Notes under the pieces: generated by a model
What the model was told of the DNA's origin: nothing
The model's input: the letters and a program-made list of their open reading frames with translations, nothing else
Database searches by the model: none
NCBI GenBank assembly: GCA_037074705.1
Contig: CM073590.1
Coordinates: 39,703,895-39,767,894, forward strand
DNA from: Zhengitettix transpicula
Taxonomy: Eukaryota; Arthropoda; Insecta; Orthoptera; Tetrigidae
Direction of reading: 5' to 3'
DNA: 64,000 bases
Shown: piece after piece, positions 37,706 to 50,270 of the stretch
How positions within the stretch are numbered: the first letter of the stretch is position 1
How the letters are laid out: every line of letters begins with the position of its first letter
Program-made: the position numbers and the translations under genes

Positions 37706-39004
37706 AGATAAATGGTTTTCAGCATCAAACCGATCCAAAATTATGTAGAATTTAAAACACAGTCGACGTTTACATTACTAGTGAAGTATTATACAAAAAT
37801 TCATGGTGTCTTAATTACAATAGTTTTTTAATTCGTTTTGTAAGACAAGTTGAAAATTGTTTCCTTTGTTAAGTGCAATTTTGTGTGTAACAGTTGTTAC
37901 GTGACTACGAGTGTGGAACAACTACTGCGTCACAATCCGCAAAGGGATGGATGTTTATGCTCGAGCACACTACATGAATAATTCATCTTTGAACACAGAT
38001 CCTACGTGCTCTACGAGCCTAGGCCCCAAGTAAAAACCTGTCGAAACATGTACCTGTCATCGCTGCATGGCAACCACGAAGGCAAAAGTCGGTAACGTCA
38101 GCGTGTAAACGCAGGATTTTGCGTATTAATATTAACCTCTAATCAAAATAAATTAGTAACATAAGGATACGTATTTATGCAACTAATATTGATTTGAAAC
38201 CTTTTCGTAGAAGTATAAAACTTATACACATAGAATAAAAGGTAATTAACTCTAATACAGGAAACAGAAATAAAAATTACAATATCTAATATTAACATCC
38301 TGGCGTTGCTCACTATTTTTAATGGCGATTACATCAGCTATATTAATGAATTGAACAATTATTAGTAAACTCTGCCTAAGGAGATATTCAAATTATTGCA
38401 AGAAAATAGCACCATTAATTAAATCTTTCTTACTTTTGTGTTCTGCAGTCAATGCTATATTAAATTCGCCGCAGGTTTGAAAAACATAGCTGAAACTACC
38501 CTACTAGTTTATATGAATACAACTATTTTTGACATATAAATTACTTCCCAAAAAATTTACAGATGAAAGAAACTGATATACTGGACTATTAAAAACACAC
38601 GTCTTAATTAATTTCTTTATATTGTTCTTATAAAATACTTACTCAATATTTACATTTTACTTTCAGATAAGGAATATGACAACATTTTATTGGTATTATT
38701 TATTTTCTTGCGGTTAGACGTAATTTGTGTGTTACTCAGATTCGTAATAATCTATTACGTTCAAAATAACAATTTTATGTGAAAATAAAAATGTTTTAAA
38801 ATATTCTTTATAATAATTTTCTCTTACTACGAATTTGATTATGAATTTTTATTTCAAAGAGCAGCTACAAAAATTCTTTGAACATTTCTTATATGTTCAA
38901 TCCAAAAAACAACTCGCTTATATTTCAGAAAGCCAAATATTTATTTAAAACCATTTAGATGTATAATAAGTTATTTTGTATACATTACTTAATAATAGAT
39001 AGAA
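37706..39004. other. AT-rich sequence, nothing recognised
   Basis: No frame or repeat noticed. Confidence 0.45.
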
Positions 39005-39015
39005 CATTTGCATTA

Positions 39016-39506
39016 TTTTTTTTAGGGCAACAGGCAACTTGAGTGTAATCCACATGGTGGCAACTCCCCTTTAATAGCATAGGAAATGTGGGATGCGGAA
39101 GGGTACAGGAAGGTAGCCAAGGGTTAACTATGGCCTCCGGGCTATAGTTTAAGGATCCTACCCGACATTAGCCTAAAAGTGATGCAGGACAAACCCTAGA
39201 AAACCTGCAAATGGTAGGTCGGGCATTAGGTACTTGTCCTACGCCCTTCCGATGGCGGGGACGCAGCATTCCCTTCTCCAAGCCTCGACCAGTTTAGGAG
39301 GCAGCTGGCCGACTGTTCCAATGGGAAGAGAGAACAACTCTTACCGTATGCGCACGGTCTGTGACCCCGGAAAATACATCTCTCAAAACATACCGAGGTG
39401 CCTCGGCTTTTCGGAATCTGTATTAAAAAACGTAGAGAGGAGAAGGCATCCCCATAGGCAGCTCTGTGCGTCCCTCCTGAAAGGTTCTGCCTGCAAGAAC
39501 TTTTCT
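39016..39506 (-). mobile_element. Family R retroposon, copy 6, with target duplication
   Basis: A 491-bp minus-strand copy with the poly(A) tail as TTTTTTTT at 39016-39023. CATTTGCATT at 39005-39014 and CATTTGTATT at 39507-39516 form a 10-base target duplication with one mismatch. Compared with the 18.8-kb copy it lacks about 20 bp around the GCGGGAGAGGAG block (near 39256). Confidence 0.87.
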
Positions 39507-39516
39507 CATTTGTATT

Positions 39517-39879
39517 CCTAACGGCTTGGATTGTGTAAAAGCTTCAAATACAAATAAGACGTGAGAGCAACCGTGAATGATGAAAACGAGGACATTTCTC
39601 TACACAGGAACCCGAATTTGTTTAAAATAAGTTTCTCCGTTATGACGGTTAGAAAGCAACAATTACTATGATATTTAAAGGAAAACAATTTCTAGTAAGT
39701 TCTGTATGAAAAGCCTTATATATTTATATAATATTAACTTAACGTAGTTTTAATTAATTGAAGGACATCCGTTGTAGAAGTTACGAACTTTCTACTTTGC
39801 CATTATATCGTAATTAAATTACTATTTAACGTTGTAAGGCCCGTATTTTTGAGTAATTTAAAAAAGTAAACGCGGCATT
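39517..39879. other. Unassigned spacer
   Basis: No features noticed. Confidence 0.4.
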
Positions 39880-39884
39880 GACTG

Positions 39885-39970
39885 TTTGAGACAGGACTCG
39901 AATCGTTTGAGTCAACAGGTAATTAAATTATTGCTCCAGGATGACGCACATCCGTTGACCAATGCCGAGT
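39885..39970 (-). other. tRNA-like sequence (SINE head or tRNA relic)
   Basis: The minus strand has TTGGTCAACGG (39952-39962), a 9/11 match to the polymerase III A-box, and GATTCGAGTCC (39894-39904), a 10/11 match to the B-box. The spacing is longer than in an ordinary tRNA, so a SINE head or a relic with an insertion is more likely than a working tRNA. A cloverleaf was not established. Confidence 0.4.
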
Positions 39971-39979
39971 CTGCAAGAC

Positions 39980-41546
39980 TAGAATAAGATATTACAAATT
40001 TTAACGGCAACAAAAGGCGTCAAATTTCGTGCGTGACTTTAACGTAAACGGAAGAAAACTGCGCCCAGAAATAAAATTTTTCCACCAATAAGTTGGTACC
40101 TAACTAAACATACCACGCACTCGGTGACTGACGAAAACGATCCGGAGAAGGGGCAAGGAGTCGAGATCGGAGTATAAGGAAACCTCGGAAATATGAACTT
40201 TTGAAACTGAAATCGTAGAAAACGGACAGCCAGAAAAAGGTAGTTTGAAGTTTTCTGAGGCACCAGGAGGAAAAACGCTAACTAGACATCACGACGCCTC
40301 CAACCAGCTATGAGATTGTGTTTGCAGAACGAAAATGTCAAACCGGTTCCGAACTCAGCACAAAAGACGCAATGGATAAACGATTTACTTTTTTTAAGTC
40401 TCTTGTTTTTAAATTTCATAATATATACTTTTTTAAAATAATATTAATGTTGTCAAAGAAAAGTTAATTTTAAGAAAATGTTTTAAACAAACCACAGCAA
40501 AAATTATCCTTACTAGATCAAAATCATTTAAGTAACGCGCGCTATTAATTTGTCATACCTATAACTAGGTTCAATATTGGAGAAATAGGCGCCGTACTAT
40601 TGGGAACCTCATGATACATGAAAAATGAAAATATAATGGAAGGAAGGAAACACCGCATATTACGTGGACCACAATACAGTTTCTTAATTGTTGACGAGTA
40701 GTTTGTTATTTGTGAAATCAGAAAGGATAATGCAGAATAAACATAGATAAATAAATCAAAAATTTTAAAAAAAATTATACTCTCTGTTATCAATAAAATA
40801 ATTATTAATTTCGTTATAATTGCTGTAGTCTTTCACTGTACACCTCATATTTAATTTATTCATTAAAAATTGTTCTTTAATTGTCTAATATGTCAGTAAA
40901 ATATATATCCGATTAAGGTGGCAGTCGACTTTAATTATTCGATATTGAGAAATGGATTTAATCTTTTATTACAAAAAACAGTTAACCACTTAGCGAATTG
41001 TTACAATGTGACGTCTTCAACAATATTGCAATTTGAAACCTTGTAATGGCGATGGTGTAATGATTTCTTACTCCTTGTTTCCAGAAATATTATCATTGAA
41101 ATATACCTAAAAACTATCTTTAAACGGAACAGTTCTGGATTCTATGTGATTTAGTGTTTATTAATTTTTTTAATGAACTTACTAATGTAATTGTAACGAA
41201 AATTAAAACGGTTAACATATTAATGCATTTTAATGCAACCATAGTGTGACTCGTCATATTTTGTATATATTTTTTATATTATCTTTATTTAATTTAAGCC
41301 GCATTTACTGCAGCCGTAATTAGCGACTACCTGGTTACGTGAAGATTACTTATACAATGTTTTATCCTTACAGGCTAGTACAAGGGTAAGTTGATATATA
41401 CAATAACTGATCATAGTATAACAAATAAATTAATGACTTTTGAATAACGTAATACTTTTTTTGCGCATGGCATGAATTGTCTTAGTATGTTTGTATTCTC
41501 GAGTACGGAAATCCGTTGATAGTCACATATCTTGCATTTGGTTAGT
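39980..41546. other. Unassigned sequence
   Basis: Frames of 74-82 codons at 40039-40263 and 40545-40793 (both -) are unrecognised. The patch 40020-40400 is GC-richer but matches nothing else here. Confidence 0.4.
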
Positions 41547-41555
41547 ATATTGTAA

Positions 41556-41974
41556 CGAGGATGGCCGAGGAGAGAGCTGTGGCGGAGGCTACCTTTGGGG
41601 ATGCCTTCACATCTGCTTTTTGAACTAAGGTTCCCACATGCCGAGGCACCTCGGCCTCTTTTTAGAGTTGTCCGCTATTAATTGGAATAGTCGGCCAGCT
41701 GCCTCCTAAACGAGTCAAGGCACGGCGAGGGGAAAGCTGCGACCCCACAGCTTATCCCTCTCCCGCCATCAGAAGGGCGTGGGACAAGTACCAAATGCCC
41801 GACCTACCTGTTGCAGGTTTTTATAGAGTTTTCCCTGCATCAATTTTAGGCGAATTGCCGGGTAGGATCCTTAAACCACGGCCCGGGGACCCTAGTTAAC
41901 CATTGGCTACCTTCCTCTAGCCTTCCGCATCCCCCCTTTCAAATCCCTTCCTATCCTATTACCCTAAAAAAATA
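41556..41974 (+). mobile_element. Family R retroposon, copy 7, inserted at an LTR edge
   Basis: A plus-strand, 419-bp copy ending in a short A-rich tail (41965-41974). ATATTGTAA at 41547-41555 and again at 41975-41983 is a nine-base target duplication. The right-hand copy overlaps the first bases of the LTR that follows, so R inserted across the junction after the LTR was in place. The shared blocks from GAACTAAGGTTCCCACATGC to CCCTTCCTATCC are all present. Confidence 0.9.
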
Positions 41975-41978
41975 ATAT

Positions 41979-42494
41979 TGTAATGCGCGTATTTTAATTT
42001 AATTTTGTTTTATTTTCGGAAATGTTGTTTGTTGTAGTTTGGTGGATTCTTTTGTTTCCCAACTCGAGACGCCGACCTGTCGCGTCTCAGGTAGCCACAC
42101 GTAGCTATTTTAATACCGAGATAGTGTACATCGGCCCATGGGAAAATCCCATGCGCCTAAGAACAACAAAAGCCCATGACGCTAAGGGCGGGAAAACGTC
42201 GAGCTCCGAGGTAGGAGGAGAGATTTTAGGACAGTTGGAATAAAGACTTTGAGGAGAGTGGTTGGAAAGACGTGAAAACAGTTGAGATCAGTTGGCGGAC
42301 AGACGTGGAAATAGTTAGCAGAAAGAAGGGGATAACGTTTGGTGATAGGATCCCGAAGTGTATGCTTATCCCGAGTAGGTACCTGTGATAAGAGTTTTTC
42401 GTGCTATTTTTAATAAAACTCATTACAATTTTTACATAGTCAATTATTTTTGCTTTAATATAAACTACCCAGCCCAATAAAATAATTCATTACA
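41979..42494 (+). mobile_element. Solo LTR, 516 bp, with ATAT target duplication
   Basis: It starts TGTAATGCGCG and ends AATAATTCATTACA, so TG...CA with longer inverted ends TGTAATG/CATTACA. ATAT occurs on both sides (41975-41978 and 42495-42498), a four-base target duplication. It has no open gag or pol frame. Near the 3' end is CTCATTACAATTTTTACATAG. The ends match family L, but the body is shorter and different, so it is a second LTR family with similar termini. Confidence 0.75.
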
Positions 42495-42589
42495 ATATGC
42501 ATAATTGAAAGTTGTGGATTGACACATTCACGTCAGGTGGGATTAGAGTTAGAGAAAAGGTAGAAGTGAGTTAAATCCTATTGGCCGGA

Positions 42590-44350
42590 TCTGTTTCTGG
42601 ATAATTCATATTGTTCACTTCTAAAAAAACCGGCCGGAGCTTGATGTCCGAAACTTCGTTGAGTAGTCTGTGGAGTTGCCTGAGAGTCTTCCTTGTAATT
42701 TCCCACATTTGGTTAATTTTCTTCCGTAGGAATATTCATGTGTCTTCGCAGGTGTTCCTCATGCTAAGGGAGGTGTAAGTGGTGTTTTTGCTAGAGCATC
42801 CGCTGTTTCATTCCCTGCTATATTTTGGTGAGCTGGTTTCCATTCAAGTATTTTAGTTTCCCTGCCTATTTGAGGTAATGGGATTTTGCAGTGATCCATG
42901 TAATTAGTTCCGAATCATATATAAAGATAGTGATCTGCTTGATAGCCAAAAGAGTTGGTGATTAGTAGGAAGTGTTTATCACTTGATAGATAACAAAAGT
43001 CAAGGGCTAATTTTATGGCACTTAGTACGGCTTTTATGATTGACGTATGAGGGAAGAGGGCCATTTTATAGTTGTTGCTGTTTGAGTTACAGGCGCTGAC
43101 GACTACGAATTCACTTTTTGTTCCGTCCGTAAAAACCAGTTGATAGTTAGGGTATTTTCGGCAAATCAAGTTGAAGGCTTCTGCCCATTGAGCTTGCGAT
43201 TGGTTGGACGGTGTTGAAGTTGGTTGCGTATTGTGGTGAATCTGTTATGAGATAAAATGAATGTTTTGGTTTGTGTTGGAAAGGCGTCGGCTCGAAGAAC
43301 TTTGTTGTTCCAAGGGAGCACTTTTAATATTTGCCTTCTATGATTTAGGCTGGGTTCTTGAGCTTCAATGTATAAGCTGCCCGTAGGTGTGGTTCGGTGG
43401 CATCCAGTGATTATGCGTAGTGGCGTATGGTATATGGAATTCTAACTGGCGAAGGATCTTGGATTTTGTAAACCCTTAAATGGTGCTGGCGTATTCGATT
43501 TTTGATCTAGTGGTGGCACGATAGGACATTCATGTTAGTTTTTTTGTTAGCAATAATCCTGATGATATTCAGACATTTCTTGCATTCATTAACAAGCTCT
43601 TGTATATATTTGTTATATGATAGGGTTCTATGAAATTTGACACCCAAAATTTTCTCGTAGTCGACCAATTGAATTGTTGACTTTTCTTTTTTCTGTTTTG
43701 GAATATGATACAATTTGGTTTTGGAAAATATTATAGCTTTTGTTTTTTCGGATAATAATTGTAATCCAATGTTATTACTTGAGACAGATAATGATTCTAT
43801 TGCTTTTAGGATATTTGCTGCCGTGTAGAGGATATTGTAACCTTTACAGATTAAAAGGGATGTTGCCAGCATACTTTCTTATAAGGTAGGGCTTTTTTAT
43901 GTTGCATTCGATGGTATTAATTGCTATTAGGAAAAGTGCCCCAATAAGACACGAGCCTTGTGGCACACCATTTTCGATTAGAGTATCGGTAGAAAATTTT
44001 CCATTTTTTCTTATTTTAATTTGTCTGTTGAAAATTAGGTAATTAGCATAATAAGTTACCGCCGATACCAATTTTGGTGAATTGGTTCAAGATATGCCTT
44101 CTCCACATCCGATCATATGCCTTTTCTAAATCAAAACTGACAGCGAGGACGTGATGTTTACTGTTGAAGGTGTATTTGATAATATTGTCTAAGTTTCTTT
44201 CTACAGAAAAAATATTTATAGTTGCTATAGGTAACAAGGTCCTCATATCCCAAGCAAATTTAATAAAACTCGTTCAGTTAGTGAAGAGAATTTCCTTTCT
44301 ATAAATTCGTATGTTTTGAAGTGTTGGTGGAAAGTCTCCTCGTTCTTGAG
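42590..44350 (-). pseudogene. I/R1-type LINE: reverse transcriptase plus RNase H, inactivated
   Basis: The minus strand carries, in order, VSFDLEKAYDRMWRRHIL (about 44085-44150), the GVPQGS block (about 43950), a catalytic motif changed from YADD to YAGN (43862-43873), a connecting region with LGVKFHRTLSYNKYIQEL, then an RNase H domain (42915-43169) with VFTDGTK near its start and LLITNSFGYQA later, and a tail with WEITRKTLRQLHRLLNEV (about 42640-42700). This domain order, polymerase followed by RNase H, is that of the I/R1 LINE superfamily. Several frameshifts and stops separate the pieces. The lost aspartates and broken frames rule out activity. The nuclease domain and ORF1 are not seen. 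Confidence 0.87.
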
Positions 44351-45539
44351 TTTGAGATTCTCCTTTATTATTTTTGACTTGTGCGATGTATACTACTACC
44401 AAAATGTACTCTTTCGCTCAGTAAAAAAATTAGAAAAATTAGTTAGACTGTTGTTTGCCAGATGAGGTTAGAGGAAACAGAAGCAGAAAAGAGTGGTGTA
44501 CTGACAACACTGAAAATATGTCGGAGTTACTTACTGACGTTCTTAGTTATACGTAATTAAGTAATTAACAGTCAATTTAAGAATGTCTCTTTACTGAAGC
44601 AGATGACATAATTCCTCCGTTTGTCGTCTTTATCGAGCGTAATTAAGCTATGATTAGTAATTTTAGAAATATTAAAAATTTCAATTTATAATAGAATCCA
44701 TTTGACTTCCAAATGCTCTTTCTGCGTCGAGTACGCTTCACACAAGTGAAAAACAATTTAACGTGAGAACAGTATAAAAGTATAGCAGAGTAGTTGGGAC
44801 GCATCAATAAAAGAATGGAGATATAACTGATTGAATTTTAATTTAATTATATTTATTTCGTTACTCTTTACTAACTGACGATATATCCATTAATGGTGAC
44901 TAGAATACGATTTCCATCCAGAAGAACTAGAAGTCTACATATTCCACCAGAGCTATTTCGTTACGTCTGCTTGGAAATACACAGAGCTCGGCTGTCAAAG
45001 CTAGCTCTGAAGGATCAACACTAACGTCTCTTTTCAGAATCATGAATAATGCACCAGAAGCAGGAACACCTTCACTTTATCGCTTCCGCAGTCAGCTGCA
45101 ATCCGATCGACAAACATGTGCGCCCACCTTTGAAAACATAAATGACAGAATTCGTCGTAATGGACACTTCTCTCTCTAACTTATGAATGCGTGTATTATT
45201 TTTGAAACATGAACAGTCTCTAAAAATAGATTAATTTAATTTCAGAATATGAAACTAACCCTAACAGTAGTAATGATTATCGCCTTTCCGATTTTTTATG
45301 TTTACTTTTCCCGAATAGAGTTGGAAGAAAATTTTAAACAAAAAATGGACTAGGGTTTCATGAACATTGGTATAACAAAATTGATAGATAATTTTGATCA
45401 AAATGAAAACAGAATTTACCATATGCATTATTGGCTGATTTATATCACTCAATTGGAATTATAACGTCGCATTTCATAGTAAAAACTAATAGTATTATTG
45501 ATCTATAAGAAGGTAAGTTTCTGTTAGATCATGCGTGCA
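44351..45539. other. Unassigned sequence
   Basis: A more balanced patch at 44880-45180 holds a short plus frame with FRIMNNAPEAGTPSLYRF that I cannot place. Nothing else. Confidence 0.4.
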
Positions 45540-46337
45540 TCAGCTAGTTTTTTCACTATTTATCACAAGTAGAAAATGGAAAGTAAATTTTATATTATCA
45601 TTTTTTATTTGTGGCTTTCTAGGAAAATACAACTTCATAATTTTACAACAATTACATCTAATTACTCTTTCTCTCAGGGCCTTTACTGGGCTTGATAGTA
45701 AGAACAAATAAATTTAATAAATTAACAAATCAAAATTGAAATGAACGGAATATAAATTCTTAACACAACAAAGAAGACGAAAACTAAACCAGATAACGAA
45801 ATCTTATTTATACCTTTAATTCTCGTTTACAGACTTTAAATAATTGTTTTTTTACTCACGAATGTCTTTCAGGTACCAGATCTGATTCTTGGAGCTTGAG
45901 GGTACAACTAACTTAAAAAGCCGTTATTCACTGATTCTACACATCGTTTTAATAAACACGGTCGTAGTTCTCGTTGTTATTCCACCTGGAATTTTGGGAT
46001 CAACCGCTCCCTCGGTCAGCCCTCGGACGTATGTCTCCTCGATGACTTTATGCAAAATTTTATTTCGCATCTGTGTGGTTCAAACCTTTTGCTTCCACTT
46101 TGCGATTTTATATCATGAGTCTTTCCGTCAAGTTTAATAGATCTCGCAGTTGAACTTCCTGGACCACGCTATTCGTACTTTTTAGGTCAGCCTCCTTTCT
46201 CCCTCGAAACGTTCCGTACGAGCGCGCGGTTTCCAACAACTATAACCGACAAAGAGCCGTGATCGTTGCTGTCATGAAATGTACCGCTAACAATCCAATT
46301 ATATTAAAACAATTAATGGCCTCTAATTAGTATTACA
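45540..46337 (-). mobile_element. LTR of family L, reverse strand
   Basis: Read on the minus strand it starts TGTAATACTAATTAGAGGCC at 46337, nearly the same as the start at 23734 (TGTAATACTAATTAAGGAGG). Further in it has CAAGCCCAGTAAAGGCCCTG (about 45675-45694), the block seen at 24676, 52277 and near base 40. The left end is not clear. The 82-codon plus frame 45889-46137 is antisense to it and not a gene. Confidence 0.7.
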
Positions 46338-47579
46338 GTATGTATGCAATAATATTGAAATGCTTTTCCAGCAAACATTTGGTTGTTAACTAATAGTATT
46401 CTATATACTATAATTCTTTGCGAAATTATATTAGATAATTTTCAAAAGTGTAATTTCCTATTATATCCCTATATCCCTTTACATCACAAATGCTTCTACT
46501 ACGCGGATGAGATATTATTAAAATAATGAAAACAGGTTATTCATTAGAAAGAACTAAATTTTGAATCAAATTTTTTTGGCAACGGTGTGAACTTTTTAGT
46601 AAATGTCGGGTTTTCCATTGCATAGATGGTATTTTTGAGAAGTGAAAGCTGAGAATAAAGGAAAACAGGAGATGGATGTAACCGGTCAAAGACGAATATA
46701 GAAAGAAGTATTCTGAGAAAGATAAATATGAGGAACAGAAAATGTGAAATAAGGAAAGTATAGTAATGAAAATTAAGACAACCACCGTTTAGATAAGTAA
46801 TGAAACTCTGTCCTTCTTCAGAGTAGAAACATATTCACTGCATATGCACGAGAGTCTGTACACTCTTGTGGTATTTGAAACTACTTTGTTTAGCCAAGTC
46901 CTAGAGAGACAGATATTTCGGCATGATTTTTTGCTCGGTTTATATGGTTGGAGATAGGGGTGTTGCGGTGGGGAGATTTGTATTTGTTCCCGGAACTACC
47001 AGCAGTGAATGGACAAGGTCATCACAAGTAAGTGGGCATTCTAATTATTGTTTGGCTTTTCCGTATTACTGTAAAGTTAGGAATTACAAATAATTTAATA
47101 AATCTGAAAATTACAAATAAAGTAGTCCTGAAGCTCATGTTATTATTGATGGCTATTTGTATCATGGATACTATAACCAGCTGGTCGCAAAACAAGTTAG
47201 GAAGTTACACTTCCCGTCCGATGGTTCGATCTGGTGTCCTCTGTTCCAATTGCTGAAATGGTCGAGGCCTGCAAGCGTAGAAATACCAAACTTCCGAAAT
47301 AATGTCATTGACTACTTTCTTCTTTCTCCCATTCTATCTTTCCGCACCTCTTGTAACTCCAGCATCCCAATTTTAATATCTCTGGAGCATGGGAGTCACT
47401 CGTCAAAACACTTTGTTGGTACGAGTCCAAAGTACAAAGGCAAAATTACTGCGTTCTGAATACCAGTTTATTCTCCTTAGAAATTTTCAAGAAGAAGACG
47501 CATCACGTTCGCGAAATCGTATTTCGCTTATCATTCCAAACTTGTATTGTTGTTCATCGCGTACCAATACCCAATTTTG
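46338..47579. other. Unassigned sequence
   Basis: Plus frames of 63-100 codons at 47032-47256, 47157-47459 and 47389-47580, and a minus frame at 46537-46785, match nothing I know. No repeats noticed. Confidence 0.4.
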
Positions 47580-49238
47580 AAACAGGTTAACCGGCCAATT
47601 TTTGCGTCGAAGAAATATATTTCGGGATAAATTAGATTCATAAAAATCTCTAAATGTTCTCCGTGTTTAATTTCAACCTCTTTCGGGATTGGGAGAGGAA
47701 CTCTCCTTAGGGGTGGGGTTGGAGTGGCTTTACATAAAAATAACTAAAAAATTATCGAGATTGGAGTCGAATCCAGGGTTATGAATGTCAATGAGTTTAA
47801 TTATGACATTAGACTCCCCCAACGAGGGGTTGGCAGGGGTTTAAATTGTAAAACATGTTAAACGGTTAATATTTTGGTGGATTAAATATTTGCCGGATGT
47901 AAATGACATTGATTTTATTTCTACCAATGTTGTTGGTGAATAATTTCAATCCCTTTTGGCATGAGAGGGGAGGACGCTGGTGGAAGGGAGTTACAAGAAA
48001 ACAATATGAAAACATCCGAGATTGGTGTCAGATCTATGGTAACGAATGTCGCAGAGTTTATTTATGACAACCTGAATTGCGCGGTGTAGGACGCTGGTGG
48101 GAGGTTCTGAGCAGAGATGGGAGGGTCTGGTCAGAGGTGGGCGGGGGTAGAAATTTTCAAACGAGTTAACCGGCCGAATTTTGCTTCGCATAAATATATT
48201 TCGATAAATGAGGTTCATAAAATTTCTCTACATTTTCTCCGTGTATAATTTCAAACCCTCAGCCTTGGAGGAGAGCACCATTAAGGGTGGGGGGTGGATT
48301 TAAAAACCATAAAAATAACGCAATATCGAGATAGAAGTCAAATAAGGGTTATGGATGTTGTTTAATTAATTTATGACAACCTGGGTAACAAGCGTTGGTG
48401 GGCTGGGGTGGGAGGGACTGGGCGGGCGTGGGTAGAAATGTTAAAAAAGTAAACATGTCAATATTTGTGTTGAATAAATATTATTCGGGGTTGAATGAGA
48501 CTCATAATATTTTCTATTTTTTTTGTGTATAATTATAACCCCTATCGGCTTCTGAAGAGAGAACAATGAAGAGTTGCATTAAATAAAACTAACGCCAAAA
48601 ACCGAGATTAGAGCTGAATCCGGGCCGATGGATGTAGCTGAGATTAATTATGACATTGAACTAGCAGTTTAACCCTCACGGGTGGGGCTGAATGTAGATC
48701 GGCCGATATTTTCGTCCAATAAATATTTTTTGTGTTATTTATATTCATAATATTTTGGTTGATATTCTGTGTGTATAATTTCACCTTCTATTGACATAGG
48801 GGTGTGGTTTTTGTTGGAGCGTTACATGAAAACAAAGCGAATAGACCGAGATTAGAAACAATTCTGGGGTTATGCATATCGTTAAGTTTCATTGTGACAA
48901 ACTGGGCAACGCGCGGGGGTGGGGGTAGGTGTCTGGACGGAGGTACAAATTTTCAAACAACGTAACCGGACGATTTTTGCGTGGAATAAATACTTTTTGT
49001 TTAACCCACACTAGCGGGGCTGTAAATTTTTGAACATGTTCAAACGCCGATATATTCGTCGAATGAAACGATTTCAGGGTCAATGAGTAGAACCCCCTTC
49101 GGAATGGCATGTGAACACATTTAGGGATAGTGGTCGAGTTGCTTTACATAAAAATAACGCAATAGATACCTAGATTGGGGTAATATCGGTGGTTATGGAT
49201 ATATTACATCTCGGTCAACGTCGGGCTCCAAGCTAGTA
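47580..49238 (-). repeat. ACTAGC-family element, copy B
   Basis: Reverse-oriented copy. Its terminus, on the minus strand, is ACTAGCTTGGAGCCCGACGT at 49236 and continues TGACCGAGATGTAATATATC. The internal block recurs near 47585, 47855, 48158, 48438, 48692, 48955 and 49035, with steps of about 250-300 bp apart from one step of about 80 bp next to the terminus. The same short step, with matching sequence on both sides, occurs next to the terminus of copy C. Confidence 0.83.
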
Positions 49239-49559
49239 CATAAATAAATCTAATAATTGTGCGTCCCATGTCAGCATCCGCTATAAGAAACACGCACACA
49301 CACTAATATACATATAATCACCCATTTAGGTATGAGTAAACAAAACATTATAATGAACATAAGCTTAATATGACCATTTTGAGTCGCTAATTTAAAAATA
49401 ACCCAATCAAATATGCTAATTAAAATCAAAGTAACAAACTTTTGTCTTAATTTTAAACGCTTCATGATCCTTGCGAGATGATTCCTAGAGTGTGGCATTT
49501 CTCGTATTTGTCATTGTCGACCAACTCCTTAGTCGTCAGTGTTGGTGGTGTGAAATATT
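49239..49559. other. Unassigned spacer
   Basis: A 75-codon minus frame at 49271-49498 is unrecognised and rich in hydrophobic residues. Confidence 0.35.
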
Positions 49560-50270
49560 GTATTCAGTCTTCAGTGTATTTCTTGAGCATTCCCTACCTT
49601 GCTACTGTATTTATGCTAACTCCCTAGTTTAAATTTTTACTGAATGTTATTCCCAAATATTTGCAGATTTTATCTTCTCCTAATATGTATTTTGTGGGCT
49701 GCAAGTTCCTATTTTTTTAAAATGAGATCCTCTTGCTCTTAAATGATTTTGTTTTTTCATTTTCTTTAAGACCACCCATTCATAGATTTTGTTTAAATCC
49801 TGTTGAAGAGCAACTGTATCTTAAGCATGATTTATTTATTTATAAATAAGTAAAGAGTTTTATACCTGAGCTGATGCCTACTGTAACGTGTTTTAGATGA
49901 GCTAAAAATGTCAGTGGTCCAACGACACCTCCTTCTTGCACACGAAAGTTTATTTCTAATGAGAGTTTATTATTTATTTTTACTTTAAGCTTGCGTTCGC
50001 TCAGAAATTCCCGAATTCATAACATCCGTGGAGTAAACAGGCAGGGTTGTATTTTCCCCGAATACTATCGCAAAGTATTCAGCGAATTTGTTAGCATTAT
50101 TTTTCAGCGTATTAATATATTTGAAAAAATATTACCACTTTCTTTTCCCAGAAATTTCTTATATTAGGTCCTAGTTGAGTCGTTTGAACTTTAATTTGTG
50201 GTCATGACGAAAATAATTTTTATTATACGCTTTTCTAACATTAGTTTTCCTTATATTAGAGTTAAAATAT
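49560..50270 (-). pseudogene. Shredded LINE with internal deletion
   Basis: The minus strand gives, in LINE order, an N-terminal linker ANKFAEYFAIVFGENTT (about 50050-50100), then KLKVKINNKLSLEINFRVQEGG with GPLTFLAHLKHV (about 49890-50000, the worn GVPQGSVLGPLLF region), GISSGIKLF in place of the catalytic motif, ALQQDLNKIYEWVVLKKM (about 49765-49815), and KICKYLGITFSKNLN (about 49630-49680). The stretch between linker and palm is far too short, so fingers and first palm motif are deleted. Frames shift and stops occur. Such wording is common to CR1/L2/RTE-like polymerases; the clade is not clear. Confidence 0.68.

Noticed and set aside
39885..39970. Functional tRNA gene
   Set aside because: Box spacing is too long and no cloverleaf could be drawn; kept only as a tRNA-like relic.
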